Below, piece after piece: positions 23,028 to 32,420 of a stretch of 34,838 bases of DNA; within the stretch, counting starts at the first letter, position 1, and every line of letters starts with the position of its first letter. The position numbers were made by a program, and so were the translations under genes. The stretch is from contig JABXHW010000034.1 in assembly GCA_013373425.1 (NCBI GenBank), positions 1 to 34,838 on the forward strand, read 5' to 3'. Source of the DNA: Flavobacteriia bacterium (GTDB lineage Bacteria > Bacteroidota > Bacteroidia > Flavobacteriales > Schleiferiaceae). The notes under the pieces were generated by a model. The model saw only the letters and a program-made list of their open reading frames with translations. It made no database searches and was not told the origin of the DNA.

Positions 23028-23882
23028 TTATTCGACAATCACTGCTTCAGCGAACTGTAGCTTAGTAGCACTAAAGAATCCTAGAGCTACATCGGATTGA
23101 TCTCCTTTTACGTGAATATTGCCAATAATCGATGCAGGAGGTGGATCGAAAATACTACCGACCTGAACGGTCTGCTGCTGTAAAATAGCCAGGTAATCAA
23201 ATCCTGCTTCAGTAATGCTTCCGAGCTCCAGTTTATAAGTAGTCCCAACTGGGCGTGGACCATCTATGGTGAGTGCTGGAACGGGTGGAGTACCGAAATT
23301 TAATCCGTCGCTGAACTCATCTTCAAAGAAGGTCAGGTCTTGTGGCATGTTCTGCAAACTGTCGTTTCTCCAAGCGCGGATTCGGTAGTAATCTCCTCTC
23401 CCTTGCGGCTCCTTGAAGTGTGCAGCTACATAGTATCCTTCATCTTGAAGTATGTCTTCTGGACGGAATTCTGAATAGAACGAATCAATAGGCGGACATC
23501 TCTTTAACAACTCACGCTTCGATACCCAGTTGCCAGCGGCGATCAATGGATTGCCATCAAAGACTTCAACATCGATGTGATAGTTGCCTCCTACGAAACC
23601 TGTGAAAGTCCCATAGTAATATCCAGGCAAAGTATCGGACTCAAGTAGGGAGTCTACACGGATACCGTTCTCGTAGAGAAGCACTTTTGCCCCAGAGATT
23701 CCAGGTACAGATCCGTTGTTATAATCGGCACTGGCCAATACCTGTACTTGAACAGGGACGGTGTCAGTTACTCGACCATTGATGATGATTTGCGATGGCG
23801 TCTCAGGCAAGTCGAGGTCAATCACCTGTTCACATGAAATGAGGCCTAGTCCGAGGAGTCCGAATAATATCAGCTTTTTCAT
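23028..23882 (-). CDS. DUF4249 family lipoprotein (TonB receptor partner)
   Basis: A 284-residue lipoprotein. The signal peptide MKKLILFGLLGLGLIS precedes C17, a clear lipobox (LISC), then EQVIDLDLPETPSQIIINGRVTD, the characteristic beginning of DUF4249 proteins. These have Ig-like beta domains and nearly always sit beside a TonB-dependent receptor, presumably on the outer membrane surface as a substrate-binding or accessory part. Here the gene begins 3 nt after the stop codon of the receptor gene, so they form an operon. The ligand is unknown. Confidence 0.92.
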   Translation of the reverse strand: MKKLILFGLLGLGLISCEQVIDLDLPETPSQIIINGRVTDTVPVQVQVLASADYNNGSVPGISGAKVLLYENGIRVDSLLESDTLPGYYYGTFTGFVGGNYHIDVEVFDGNPLIAAGNWVSKRELLKRCPPIDSFYSEFRPEDILQDEGYYVAAHFKEPQGRGDYYRIRAWRNDSLQNMPQDLTFFEDEFSDGLNFGTPPVPALTIDGPRPVGTTYKLELGSITEAGFDYLAILQQQTVQVGSIFDPPPASIIGNIHVKGDQSDVALGFFSATKLQFAEAVIVE

Positions 23883-23885
23883 GAC

Positions 23886-26237
23886 TTAGAAGTTGAAGTT
23901 GTAGGTGACAAATGGAATGGGGGCGGCGAAGATGCTGAGTTGTACCGCTTGTGGTTGGCCGGTGTCCATATCTTGACGGAAGAAAATGCTGTATGGGTTG
24001 TTCCTTCCGTAAAGATTGTAAACTCCAAAAGACAAGCTCTGTTCCCAGTAGCGGGCTTTTGCAAAGGTATAAGTAGCACTTAGATCTAGACGGTGATAGT
24101 GAGGGATTCGAGCGCCATTTCGATTCGAATAAACAGGGTAGTACACCCCTTGAAATTCACTCAGTGCATCGGGGTAAGTTACAGGGCGACCCGTCTGATA
24201 AGCGAAGTTTGCACCGATGTTCCAATCGTCATTGATCTGCGCATTGAGGACAATCGTCAAGTCGTGAGGCTTGTCGAAGTTTGCAGGATACCACTCACCG
24301 CCATTGATTTGGGTAGCTCGTAATTCACCTTGAACGCGACGTTCTGAACGAGCAAGCGTGTAGCTAATCCAGCCTGTGAACCAACCTGACTTCTTCTCAA
24401 TCATCAACTCTAACCCGTACGCTCGTCCGTCGCCGGTAAGGAGCTCCTTTTCAATATTCTCTTCGAAGATTAAGTCAGCGCCATCCTTGTAATCCACCAA
24501 ATTGCTAAACCACTTGTAATAGGCTTCTACGGATATTTTCACCTGATTGTCGAACAAGTTTTGGAAGTAGCCCAACGCAACTTGGTCGGCAGTAGCGGGT
24601 TGAATGAATTTCCCGGAAGGTCTCCAAATATCAACAGGCGTTGCACTTGTCGTGTTGCTAATAAGGTGGATATACTGTCGTGTTCGGTTGTAGCTCGCCT
24701 TGATCGATTGGGATGGACTCAAAGTGTAGTTCATCGCAAGTCTTGGTTCGAGACCGTTCAAATCAAAGTAAGAAGCCACAATTTCACCCGAGCCATATTC
24801 CGTTTGTCCGATAACGGTTGTGTCATCAAGAATCCCTGCATTTGGGTCGTACTCGTTAACGGTTCTAGGTCCGTAGTTCATGATTCCCGAATAGCGCAGT
24901 CCGGCTAGAAGGGTTAAGTTCTCTGTAATTGACCATTCATCCGAGACATAAGCGGCCAATTCAGTGGCGTATTCTGAAGCGAGTTCTGTTTCCACCACAC
25001 CCGTAATCTTGCCTGGATCAAAGATGTAGTTCGTGCCATTCACACCGAAGTTTAACTCGTGACGAGTGTTGGCAAACCAAGTGAGGTTAGCGTTCAAAAT
25101 GTTGTTTCGAATACGGCTGTCCAAGTTGAAGTTCGCCGCTTGGTCTTCCGGGGTTCCAATGTTGTACGTGTAGTCTGAATAGACCGTTGACACATTTAAA
25201 AAGAGCTCGTCAGATAGGATGTTATTCCATCTAACAGTGGTGGTGACATTACCCCATCCAAAATTGAATAGTTCAGAAAGGCCAAGTACATCTCTTCCGA
25301 AATACGCCGATGCATAGATGCGTTGGCGATTGTTGATCTTGTAGTTCACTTTTGCGTTCAGATCGTAGAAATACAAAGTGGTATTCTGAATGGTCGGATC
25401 GGGGCTTAGAGGAAGGAATATGTCCAGGTACGAACGTCGACCTGCTACCATGAAGGACATTTCATCCTTGATAATCGGACCTTCCAAAGTGAGTCGACTA
25501 GAGAGCAATCCCAATCCACCGTTCCCGGCGAACTCCTGTGTGTTACCTTCCTTTTGTCGAACATCCAGTACGGAGCTTAATCGACCGCCATACTGACTCG
25601 GAATTCCACCTTTGAAGAGCTTCACATCCTTGATGGCGTCGGCATTAAAAACAGAGAAAAAGCCGAAGAGGTGGGAGCTGTTGAATACAGGAGCTTCATC
25701 CAAAAGAATGAGGTTTTGGTCGGTGTTACCGCCTCTAACGTTGAATCCACTTGCACCTTCGCCAACGGTCGTAATGCCTGGGAGCAGTGTAAGCGTTCGA
25801 ATCACATCCGCCTCACCTAAGAGCTGAGGAACACGTTGAATTTCCGAAGCGGTGAGTCGAGCTACGGAGATTTCTGTATTCGTGATATTGTCGTTTTCAC
25901 GTGTTTCTGAAATGACCACTTCATCAATCGTTTGAGAACTCGGTACTAGATTGATGTCGAGCTGACGATCACGTGAACCCGAAATCTCTATGGTGTCATT
26001 TCGGAATCCAAAAGCGGAAATATAAATCTTGGTGGGACGGGCTGGGACCTTTAAGGAGTAGAAGCCATAGGGGTTGGTCACGGAGCTACTCTGACTATTG
26101 ATATCATAAACGGCGGCACCAATGAGCGTTTCCCCGTTTGTTTTATCTGATATCGTTCCGCTAATCGTTATCGTTTCTTGCGCGAAAAGCGGAGTGCCGA
26201 TGAAGAATATCATCGCCAATCTCAGAAATTGGTTCAT
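23886..26237 (-). CDS. TonB-dependent receptor paired with DUF4249 lipoprotein
   Basis: A 783-residue outer-membrane receptor. Signal peptide 1-19 (MNQFLRLAMIFFIGTPLFA), carboxypeptidase-like Ig domain about 22-110 (ISGTISDKTNGETLIGAAVYD), possible TonB box TIDEVVISETREN near 112-124, plug about 130-235 with GFNVRGGNTDQNLILLDEAPVFN and GGIPSQYGGRLSSVLDVRQKEGN, then a barrel. The last residue is Phe (TYNFNF), the normal outer-membrane end. It is the first gene of an operon with the DUF4249 lipoprotein. A -7-like element CATCTTTG (26275-26268) is a few bases short of consensus, and a 15-bp dyad lies just upstream. The substrate is unknown; nothing local points to a specific compound. Confidence 0.92.
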   Translation of the reverse strand: MNQFLRLAMIFFIGTPLFAQETITISGTISDKTNGETLIGAAVYDINSQSSSVTNPYGFYSLKVPARPTKIYISAFGFRNDTIEISGSRDRQLDINLVPSSQTIDEVVISETRENDNITNTEISVARLTASEIQRVPQLLGEADVIRTLTLLPGITTVGEGASGFNVRGGNTDQNLILLDEAPVFNSSHLFGFFSVFNADAIKDVKLFKGGIPSQYGGRLSSVLDVRQKEGNTQEFAGNGGLGLLSSRLTLEGPIIKDEMSFMVAGRRSYLDIFLPLSPDPTIQNTTLYFYDLNAKVNYKINNRQRIYASAYFGRDVLGLSELFNFGWGNVTTTVRWNNILSDELFLNVSTVYSDYTYNIGTPEDQAANFNLDSRIRNNILNANLTWFANTRHELNFGVNGTNYIFDPGKITGVVETELASEYATELAAYVSDEWSITENLTLLAGLRYSGIMNYGPRTVNEYDPNAGILDDTTVIGQTEYGSGEIVASYFDLNGLEPRLAMNYTLSPSQSIKASYNRTRQYIHLISNTTSATPVDIWRPSGKFIQPATADQVALGYFQNLFDNQVKISVEAYYKWFSNLVDYKDGADLIFEENIEKELLTGDGRAYGLELMIEKKSGWFTGWISYTLARSERRVQGELRATQINGGEWYPANFDKPHDLTIVLNAQINDDWNIGANFAYQTGRPVTYPDALSEFQGVYYPVYSNRNGARIPHYHRLDLSATYTFAKARYWEQSLSFGVYNLYGRNNPYSIFFRQDMDTGQPQAVQLSIFAAPIPFVTYNFNF

Positions 26238-26301
26238 GATTGGGTTTTAGTGTTGTTGTTGATAGCACAAAGATGCGTCATTTGTTTAAAATCCGAACGC
26301 C

Positions 26302-26316
26302 TTAACGATTCGTTAA
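26302..26316. promoter_or_regulatory. 15-bp perfect dyad, candidate operator
   Basis: TTAACGA-T-TCGTTAA is a perfect inverted repeat of 7-bp arms around one base in the 199-bp gap between the divergent TonB receptor and tail-specific protease genes. It sits just upstream of where the -33 region of the receptor promoter would be. Short AT-rich dyads of this size are typical binding sites of dimeric regulators. The regulator is unknown. Confidence 0.45.
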
Positions 26317-26436
26317 TACCTTGTTATAGTCAGTTTGATGCTCAACAAACGTCTATGTTTAAGCGTTATTTCAGTAATTTGTTCAAGCCAACTCTACTGA
26401 AGCTATCTTGAACACGGCTATCCATTCGGATGGCCC

Positions 26437-28560
26437 ATGGATAAACATTACCTTCACACCCATATGAATTTGGATAAAATGAAGAGAGGAGCCGCACGTA
26501 CGGGATTGTTTGCTCTTGCAGGAGGGACCCTCCTCGCAGTATTGAGCTTTGGCATTCTTCAAAGCGGCGATGACAACAAGGATCAACTCGTTATGCGAGT
26601 GGTGAACGATGTATTGGCGGGTGCACATTATCACCCCAAAAACATAGATGACCAGCTTTCGGCAGAGGTGTTTACCACTTTCATCGATCAAATTGATGCA
26701 GGTAAGCGATTCTTTACCGAAGGTGACATAGACCTCCTATCTCAGTACAAAACGCAACTCGACGATCAGTTCTCAACAGGTAACTCGGCCTTTTTTGATG
26801 AATCTTACAGCATCATGAAAAGCCGATTCGAACAAGCTGAATCTTACTACAAGGAACTCTTGGCCGAGCCATTTGATTTTACTGTAGACGAAGATTTCGA
26901 ATCGGACCCGGACAAGATGAGCTGGACGGATGAAGAGGGATTGAAGAATCGTTGGAGACAACAACTCAAATTTAGAGTTCTCGGTCGCATCTATTCCGAC
27001 ATGGAGAATGCCGACGAAGAGAATCCGTTCAATTTTGAAGAGTCAGAAGCTAGAGCGAGAGAAAGCGAACTCGAAGTACACAACGAGTGGTTTAAGAACC
27101 TAAACGACATGGAGCGAGTGGAGTGGTTTGGCACATACATGAATGCCTTCACGCTTCAATTTGATCCACACACGCAGTATTACCCACCTCGCCAGCAAGA
27201 GAATTTTGAGATTCAAATGACTGGGCAACTCGAGGGGATTGGCGCGCAGCTGAGTCCGAGAGGCGAGTATGTTACAGTGGCTTCTATCGTAACAGGTAGC
27301 GCCTCATGGCGTCAAGGCGATCTTGAGGAGGGAGACAAGATCATGAAAGTGGCACAAGAAGGCGAAGAAGCGATCGACGTAGTTGGGATGAGTCTCAATC
27401 GCGTGGTGGACATGATTCGCGGTCCTAAAGGCACAGTGGTAACACTTACCGTGAAAAAGAAAGACGGCACTACGATGGAAATCTCCATTGAGCGTGATAT
27501 CGTAGAACTCGAGGCAACATTTGCTAGAAGTGTAGTCTTAGGCGACGAGCACAAAATGGGCTACATCCGACTCCCGAAATTCTATGTTGATTTCTTCGAT
27601 GATCAGAATAGAAACTGCTCGGAAGATGTGCGCATAGAGATTGAAAAGCTAAAGTCTGAAGGCGTTGAAGGAATCATCTTTGACATGAGAAATAACGGCG
27701 GTGGATCGCTCCAAGAAGCCATCGATATCGTTGGATTGTTTATCGATCGCGGACCTGTTGTTCAGGTGAAAAACCCGAGAAACGAAACAGTGACCTACTC
27801 CGATCGTGTGAGTGGAACTGCATATGATGGTCCGCTTGTAGTGATGGTAAACGAAAGCTCAGCTTCCGCGAGTGAAATCGTTGCAGCAGCTATTCAAGAC
27901 TACGGTAGAGGAGTGGTTGTAGGTTCATCGAGCACACATGGTAAAGGCACGGTTCAGAACGTATACGACATCGGTCGTGTTCTCGGTGCAAGATTCGATG
28001 ACCAGGGACCATTTGGCGCCATCAAGATCACTACCCAAAAGTTCTACCGCATCAACGGTGAAACTACTCAACTTCAAGGTGTACATCCTGATGTAGTGTT
28101 GCCGCACTCATATATGAGCATCGATTGGGGAGAGAAGGAATATGAAACGGCCTTGGAGGTGGATGAAATTCCAGCAACGAATTACTCGCGTTCTCCTCAG
28201 TACAGCGAATCTACTTGGGCCCGTGTCCAGGCAAGCGCTCAGGCTAGAATTGATACGAGCTCGAAGTACAACCGTATTATAGAATACGCTTCATGGTTGG
28301 CCGATCAACAAGAGGAAACTGCATTTAGTCTGAATTGGGATACCTACCGTGCTTCTGAACAAGCGCGTGATGAAGAAGCTCAGCAGTGGAAGCGACTCAC
28401 TCGTGTGAACGACAGTCTTTCCATTCATCCTTTGCCAAGCCACTTGACATTGTTTGAATCAGATACAGCAAAAGAAGAGGAGTATAGCCGTTGGTATCGC
28501 AACTTGAGCCACGACTTATACCTCCGTGAGGCCACATATATCATGCAAGATTTGCGATGA
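26437..28560 (+). CDS. prc: tail-specific carboxy-terminal processing protease (S41A family)
   Basis: A periplasmic serine protease that degrades or trims proteins from the C-terminus. The 707-residue length is typical for Prc/Tsp. A membrane anchor or signal (about residues 22-40) leads; then an N-terminal domain about 50-240, a PDZ domain about 245-340 containing LEGIGAQLSP, and the S41 domain with FDMRNNGGGSLQEAIDIVGLFI and NESSASASEIVAAAIQDYGRG. By alignment with E. coli Prc from memory, the nucleophile is Ser477 and the general base Lys503 (GKGTVQ). The start is not settled: ATG at 26437, 26464 and 26479 are in frame; the first is preferred because a candidate promoter (TTTG 26378-26381, TATCTTGA 26404-26411) leaves a 22-nt leader. 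Its stop overlaps the permease start (ATGA). Confidence 0.93.
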   Translation: MDKHYLHTHMNLDKMKRGAARTGLFALAGGTLLAVLSFGILQSGDDNKDQLVMRVVNDVLAGAHYHPKNIDDQLSAEVFTTFIDQIDAGKRFFTEGDIDLLSQYKTQLDDQFSTGNSAFFDESYSIMKSRFEQAESYYKELLAEPFDFTVDEDFESDPDKMSWTDEEGLKNRWRQQLKFRVLGRIYSDMENADEENPFNFEESEARARESELEVHNEWFKNLNDMERVEWFGTYMNAFTLQFDPHTQYYPPRQQENFEIQMTGQLEGIGAQLSPRGEYVTVASIVTGSASWRQGDLEEGDKIMKVAQEGEEAIDVVGMSLNRVVDMIRGPKGTVVTLTVKKKDGTTMEISIERDIVELEATFARSVVLGDEHKMGYIRLPKFYVDFFDDQNRNCSEDVRIEIEKLKSEGVEGIIFDMRNNGGGSLQEAIDIVGLFIDRGPVVQVKNPRNETVTYSDRVSGTAYDGPLVVMVNESSASASEIVAAAIQDYGRGVVVGSSSTHGKGTVQNVYDIGRVLGARFDDQGPFGAIKITTQKFYRINGETTQLQGVHPDVVLPHSYMSIDWGEKEYETALEVDEIPATNYSRSPQYSESTWARVQASAQARIDTSSKYNRIIEYASWLADQQEETAFSLNWDTYRASEQARDEEAQQWKRLTRVNDSLSIHPLPSHLTLFESDTAKEEEYSRWYRNLSHDLYLREATYIMQDLR

Positions 28561-29687
28561 AACCTTCACGCCTGGGCAAAGTTCTCAAGAACCCTCTTGG
28601 GCGTGTATCTACTATCCTGATATCGCTGTTTATTCTAATAGCGATATTGGGATATCTCATTGTTCCTGACCCCTCTCCATCTGCTAATACCATGCACCTA
28701 GCGCTTGCCAATGCGCCGATGGGTACCGAGGTGGATGTACTGTTGATCCCCAAATCATCATCGAATGAAGAGGTTGGATTTATCGAACGCTGGTTCGAAG
28801 GAGAGCCCAGTCCTTACCGCGAAGTGATACTGGCTGAATTCGACACCAACGATGTCACGTTTGAGGTTTATCATCCTAGTGAACCTGGACTTCTGCGTGA
28901 GACGGAATTCGAAGTTCTAGATACCGTAGGAGTTGAGTACCGCGAATTTCTCGGATTTGGTGCGGAGCTTGGAGAATTGACAACTCATTATGGCGAGTTT
29001 TCCATTGAGTCGAGAACTTATTTTTTAGGAACCGATAAATACGGAAGAGACTTGCTTTCTAGGCTAGTACTCGGCGGCAGAGTTTCCATTGCCGTGGGTT
29101 TTATCAGTGTGATTATCTCATTACTCATTGGTATTCCACTTGGTGCGGCAGCCGGTTACTTTGGAGGCCGAACGGATAGAATAGTGATGTGGTTGGTGAA
29201 TGTCGTTTGGTCGGTGCCTACATTACTTATGGTCATCGCGCTTACATTCGTACTTGGCAAGGGCTTTTGGCAAGTGTTTGTTGCCGTTGGATTAACCATG
29301 TGGGTAGAGGTAGCACGTGTGGTGCGTGGCCAAGTGATGAGTCTCAGAAACATGGAGTTCGTAGAAGCGGCCAAAGTATTGGGTTATTCATCTCGCCGAA
29401 TCATCTGGAAGCACATTCTTCCCAACGCTTGGGCACCTGTAATTGTGATCAGCGCGGCCAACTTCGCTTCTGCTATTTTGATGGAAAGTGGATTGAGCTT
29501 TTTGGGGATAGGCGCACAACCACCGACACCGTCTTGGGGTGGAATTATCCGTGATCATTACGCTTACATCATCACGGGAGAGGCACATCTTTCTTTACTC
29601 CCCGGCTTGTGCATCATGATTCTTGTATTGAGCTTCATGACGCTGGGAAATACCCTCAGAGACGCATTGGATGTTCGATCTTCGTGA
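28557..29687 (+). CDS. orphan DppC/OppC-type ABC transporter permease
   Basis: A 376-residue inner-membrane permease of the peptide/nickel ABC transporter class. The first membrane segment is about 19-38. A large extracytoplasmic region of about 115 residues follows, longer than the usual DppC loop, then the diagnostic FLGTDKYGRDLLSRLVLGGRVSIAVG. Five more membrane segments and the EAA loop EAAKVLGYSSRRIIWKHILPNAWAP (contact with the ATPase) complete the fold, and it ends LRDALDVRSS. The ATG overlaps the protease stop (ATGA at 28557-28560), and the next gene overlaps its stop. No partner permease, ATPases or binding protein are nearby, so partners must lie elsewhere. Confidence 0.92.
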   Translation: MKPSRLGKVLKNPLGRVSTILISLFILIAILGYLIVPDPSPSANTMHLALANAPMGTEVDVLLIPKSSSNEEVGFIERWFEGEPSPYREVILAEFDTNDVTFEVYHPSEPGLLRETEFEVLDTVGVEYREFLGFGAELGELTTHYGEFSIESRTYFLGTDKYGRDLLSRLVLGGRVSIAVGFISVIISLLIGIPLGAAAGYFGGRTDRIVMWLVNVVWSVPTLLMVIALTFVLGKGFWQVFVAVGLTMWVEVARVVRGQVMSLRNMEFVEAAKVLGYSSRRIIWKHILPNAWAPVIVISAANFASAILMESGLSFLGIGAQPPTPSWGGIIRDHYAYIITGEAHLSLLPGLCIMILVLSFMTLGNTLRDALDVRSS

Positions 29688-30373
29688 AATGGACATGGAT
29701 TCATAGCGAAAATCAGCCATTACCTCCTGTCACACATGCGGATGCAGAAGGTCTCGTGGCAGTGGGAGGAGTGCTCACCATTGACAGATTAGAAGAAGCC
29801 TATTCAAAAGGAATTTTCCCTTGGTATTCCGAGGAGCAACCCGTGCTTTGGTGGAGTCCAGATCCGAGGTTGGTACTCTACCCAGAGAACTTGAAGATTC
29901 AGAAGAGTATGCGCCCATTGCTCAATCAAGATGTTTTTAAAGTGACTGTCAACCGCTGTTTCGATGATGTAATTTCTGCGTGTGCGGGCGTTCCTCGAAA
30001 AGATCAAGACGGCACTTGGATTCTCGATGAGATGAGAGAAGTCTATTCAAAGTGGCATCGCTTGGGGAAGGTTCACAGCTTTGAATCTTGGGAGAACGAC
30101 GAACTGGTTGGAGGCTTTTACGGCGTTCAACAGGGCGCTGTCTTTTTTGGAGAATCGATGTTTGCTACGAAAGCCAACGCCTCAAAGTTCGCATTCATTA
30201 AAGGTGTACAATGGCTCAAGTCTAAGGGCATTCGCTTTATCGATTGTCAACAAGAAACTGAACACCTCAAAAGATTTGGTGCAGAGAACATTGAGAGAAG
30301 TAAGTTTATCGAGCAGCTGGGTGCCTGGAAGGATATGGAGGTGGAGCTCTCCGGTGAACACATTCTGTCTTAA
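29684..30373 (+). CDS. aat: leucyl/phenylalanyl-tRNA-protein transferase
   Basis: Transfers Leu or Phe from aminoacyl-tRNA to the N-terminus of proteins with N-terminal Arg or Lys, marking them for ClpSAP degradation (N-degron pathway); cytoplasmic. The 229-residue length is normal. Conserved blocks: ADAEGLVAVGGVLTIDRLEEAYSKGIFPWYSEEQPVLWWSPDPR, HRLGKVHSFESWENDELVGGFYGVQQGAVFFGESMF and FIDCQQETEHLKRFGAENIERSKFI. The start is GTG at 29684, whose GTGA overlaps the permease TGA; there is no ATG before the conserved core, and the frame further upstream from 29609 lies inside the permease gene. The three overlapping genes protease, permease and Aat form one operon. Confidence 0.93.
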   Translation: MKWTWIHSENQPLPPVTHADAEGLVAVGGVLTIDRLEEAYSKGIFPWYSEEQPVLWWSPDPRLVLYPENLKIQKSMRPLLNQDVFKVTVNRCFDDVISACAGVPRKDQDGTWILDEMREVYSKWHRLGKVHSFESWENDELVGGFYGVQQGAVFFGESMFATKANASKFAFIKGVQWLKSKGIRFIDCQQETEHLKRFGAENIERSKFIEQLGAWKDMEVELSGEHILS

Positions 30374-30382
30374 GTCGTTGTA

Positions 30383-30994
30383 ATGGAGATGAAACGCTAT
30401 CGATATACATTAACACTCGTATTGTTCGCGATAACTTTTATCGCATTGGGGCAAACTCAGCAAGAGTTGGATTCATTCAATATGGATAGAGTGGATCTTA
30501 CCCAAAATGGTATGTTGGTGCTCGGTTCATGGGCTGTTGGAAACATGGTTACCAGCGGATTTTTAATGCAGCAAACCACGGGTGAGACGCGGTACTTCCA
30601 TCAGATGAACGTCATGTGGAATGTTGTCAATGCCGGGATAGCTGGATATGGCTATTTCTCACTGGGTGAAGGTGTGGGTTTGACCCTTGCTGAGACTTTA
30701 GCGGAGCAAACGGATATCGAGAACATCTTGCTCATCAACGCAGGACTGGATGTGTTGTATGTAGCCGGTGGAGCAGGACTCATGTACTATGGGAACACCC
30801 GTGAAACCATCAACGAACGTTCGGTGGGTTTCGGCAAGTCCATCATTTTGCAAGGTGCTTTTCTTCTCGCTTTTGATTTGGGCTTCTACTATTTCCAAGC
30901 AGATCATCGCTGGGATAATCCTTGGCTTGAAGAGCATGTGGCCGAATCTTATGTCGGTCCTACAGGGTTTGGCGTGACCTTTAACCTAGATTAG
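30383..30994 (+). CDS. small membrane protein with signal peptide (possibly DUF6992)
   Basis: A 203-residue protein with a signal peptide or first membrane helix (about 5-23, ending ALGQTQ). Then four hydrophobic segments: about 42-60 (MLVLGSWAVGNMVTSGFLM), 72-95, 113-132 and 150-170. The conserved-looking piece RYFHQMNVMWNVVNAGIAGYGYF reminds me of an uncharacterised Bacteroidota family that I believe is named DUF6992, from memory. No catalytic motif is seen. The gene starts 9 nt after aat, on the same strand, so it probably belongs to the same transcript. Its stop TAG shares two bases with the TAA of the convergent transporter gene (TTAG at 30991-30994). Confidence 0.75.
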   Translation: MEMKRYRYTLTLVLFAITFIALGQTQQELDSFNMDRVDLTQNGMLVLGSWAVGNMVTSGFLMQQTTGETRYFHQMNVMWNVVNAGIAGYGYFSLGEGVGLTLAETLAEQTDIENILLINAGLDVLYVAGGAGLMYYGNTRETINERSVGFGKSIILQGAFLLAFDLGFYYFQADHRWDNPWLEEHVAESYVGPTGFGVTFNLD

Positions 30995-32367
30995 AAAATC
31001 AGCAAAGTCGTAACGTAAGCAACAATCCCCACGAGCATGAGAATGAGCGTGTAGGGAAGTATATCTCGTGCCTTCAGTTTAGTAATAGCCAATAGTGGTA
31101 ACGCCCAGAAAGGTTGAAGCATATTGGTGATTTGATCTCCGTATGCGAGAGCCATTATAGCTTTTCCAAAGGACAGATGAAGATCGGTTGCAGCTTGAAG
31201 AATGAGCGGACCTTGTATGGCCCATTGTCCACCACCAGAAGGGACGAAGATGTTTACTAAGCCGGCAGAGAAGAAGGTAGTGATAGGTAGACTCGTCTCC
31301 GTAGAGTGGGCAATCATGGTATTGGCAATCTGATCTAACAATCCAGAATCTCGAACTAAGGCCATAATTCCGAAGTACAAGGGGAATTGAATTAGTATTC
31401 CCGATGCACCACTTATGGCCTCATCTAAGGCCTTTCCAAAACTGACCAACGATCTATGGAAGAGGAGGGCAAGACCCAGGAAGAGGAAGTTGATATAATC
31501 AGGTGTGATGACATCAAAGAACTGAGTGGCGGTAACTGCAGAATATATGGAGAGTAGGATGAATATTATTCCTAGTCCAATACCCAGCCAATTGCTTCTG
31601 TCGATTTTCTCAGCACCAATAGCAGTTCCACTTTCCATTTCGGTGTGTACGTTTCGAGCAAAGGATGCCGGTACGGCAGTTTTCACGCGTTTACTTAGGA
31701 TCCAAAGTGTAAGTCCAACCGCCGTGAGAATCGCTACGGTTGCGAAGGCATTCATCGAACTAAATACCGTGTCTTGCATTGATACTCTGTGGGTGATTTC
31801 ACTAGGGAGTGCGGGGAGTAATTCTGCAATGTGGCCCTCTTGATTGGCTTTAATGGGTGCACTTCCGGATAAGCCTCCATGCCACACCATCAATCCAGAA
31901 TATCCTGCCGCACCGATGAGGGGGTAGGAGATTGCCATATTCTTTCGATGGGCCATTTCTGCCACTTTTCGAGCGAATATCGCCCCGAAAATCAACCCAA
32001 GACCCCAATTGAATAGGGCAACCATCATCGTTGCTATTCCAACGACAACCGCCGCTTGAGTGCCATTCTTCAATCCACCCACCAGCTTGTCGATTAACTT
32101 GGTGACAAATGGAGACAGTGCCAAGATGTGACCTAAAACTAAGATCAACATCATTTGAACGGTAAAGGCGAGCAGACCGCTTTGCCAGAGTCCGTCTTTC
32201 CATATCAATCCCAAGTCAATGGCATATCCTCCAATAGAGACTGCTTCAGGCTTGGTGAACACAATGGCACAGAGAAAAGCGATGGCTGTGAGAATGAAAG
32301 CAATGGCCAAAGGGCTTGGAAGAAGCCGACGAAAGGTGTTTTCGAATCGCTCAGTGAAGTTCGACAT
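30991..32367 (-). CDS. AtoE-type short-chain fatty acid transporter family protein
   Basis: A 458-residue inner-membrane protein of the AtoE/SCFA transporter family, likely moving short-chain fatty acids such as butyrate or acetoacetate. About 10-12 membrane segments. Recognisable parts: LLPSPLAIAFILTAIAFL at the N-terminus, FNWGLGLIFGAIFARK, GAAGYSGLMVWHGGLSGSAPIKAN, a large polar region with THRVSMQDTVFSS, and the family hallmark NIFVPSGGGQWAIQGP near residues 377-392. The signature SGGGQW is highly conserved. It ends opposite the small membrane protein gene with overlapping stops. A weak -7-like element (TACCTTAG at 32393-32386) was not counted. No ato catabolic genes are nearby. Confidence 0.9.
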   Translation of the reverse strand: MSNFTERFENTFRRLLPSPLAIAFILTAIAFLCAIVFTKPEAVSIGGYAIDLGLIWKDGLWQSGLLAFTVQMMLILVLGHILALSPFVTKLIDKLVGGLKNGTQAAVVVGIATMMVALFNWGLGLIFGAIFARKVAEMAHRKNMAISYPLIGAAGYSGLMVWHGGLSGSAPIKANQEGHIAELLPALPSEITHRVSMQDTVFSSMNAFATVAILTAVGLTLWILSKRVKTAVPASFARNVHTEMESGTAIGAEKIDRSNWLGIGLGIIFILLSIYSAVTATQFFDVITPDYINFLFLGLALLFHRSLVSFGKALDEAISGASGILIQFPLYFGIMALVRDSGLLDQIANTMIAHSTETSLPITTFFSAGLVNIFVPSGGGQWAIQGPLILQAATDLHLSFGKAIMALAYGDQITNMLQPFWALPLLAITKLKARDILPYTLILMLVGIVAYVTTLLIF

Positions 32368-32420
32368 GCAATAGGGCGTTTGGCTCTAAGGTAATGAAGG
32401 AGTGTTGAATTGAAGAAACA

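Noticed and set aside
32386-32393. Promoter element TACCTTAG before the AtoE-like gene
   Set aside because: Two mismatches to TAnnTTTG and no -33 element.
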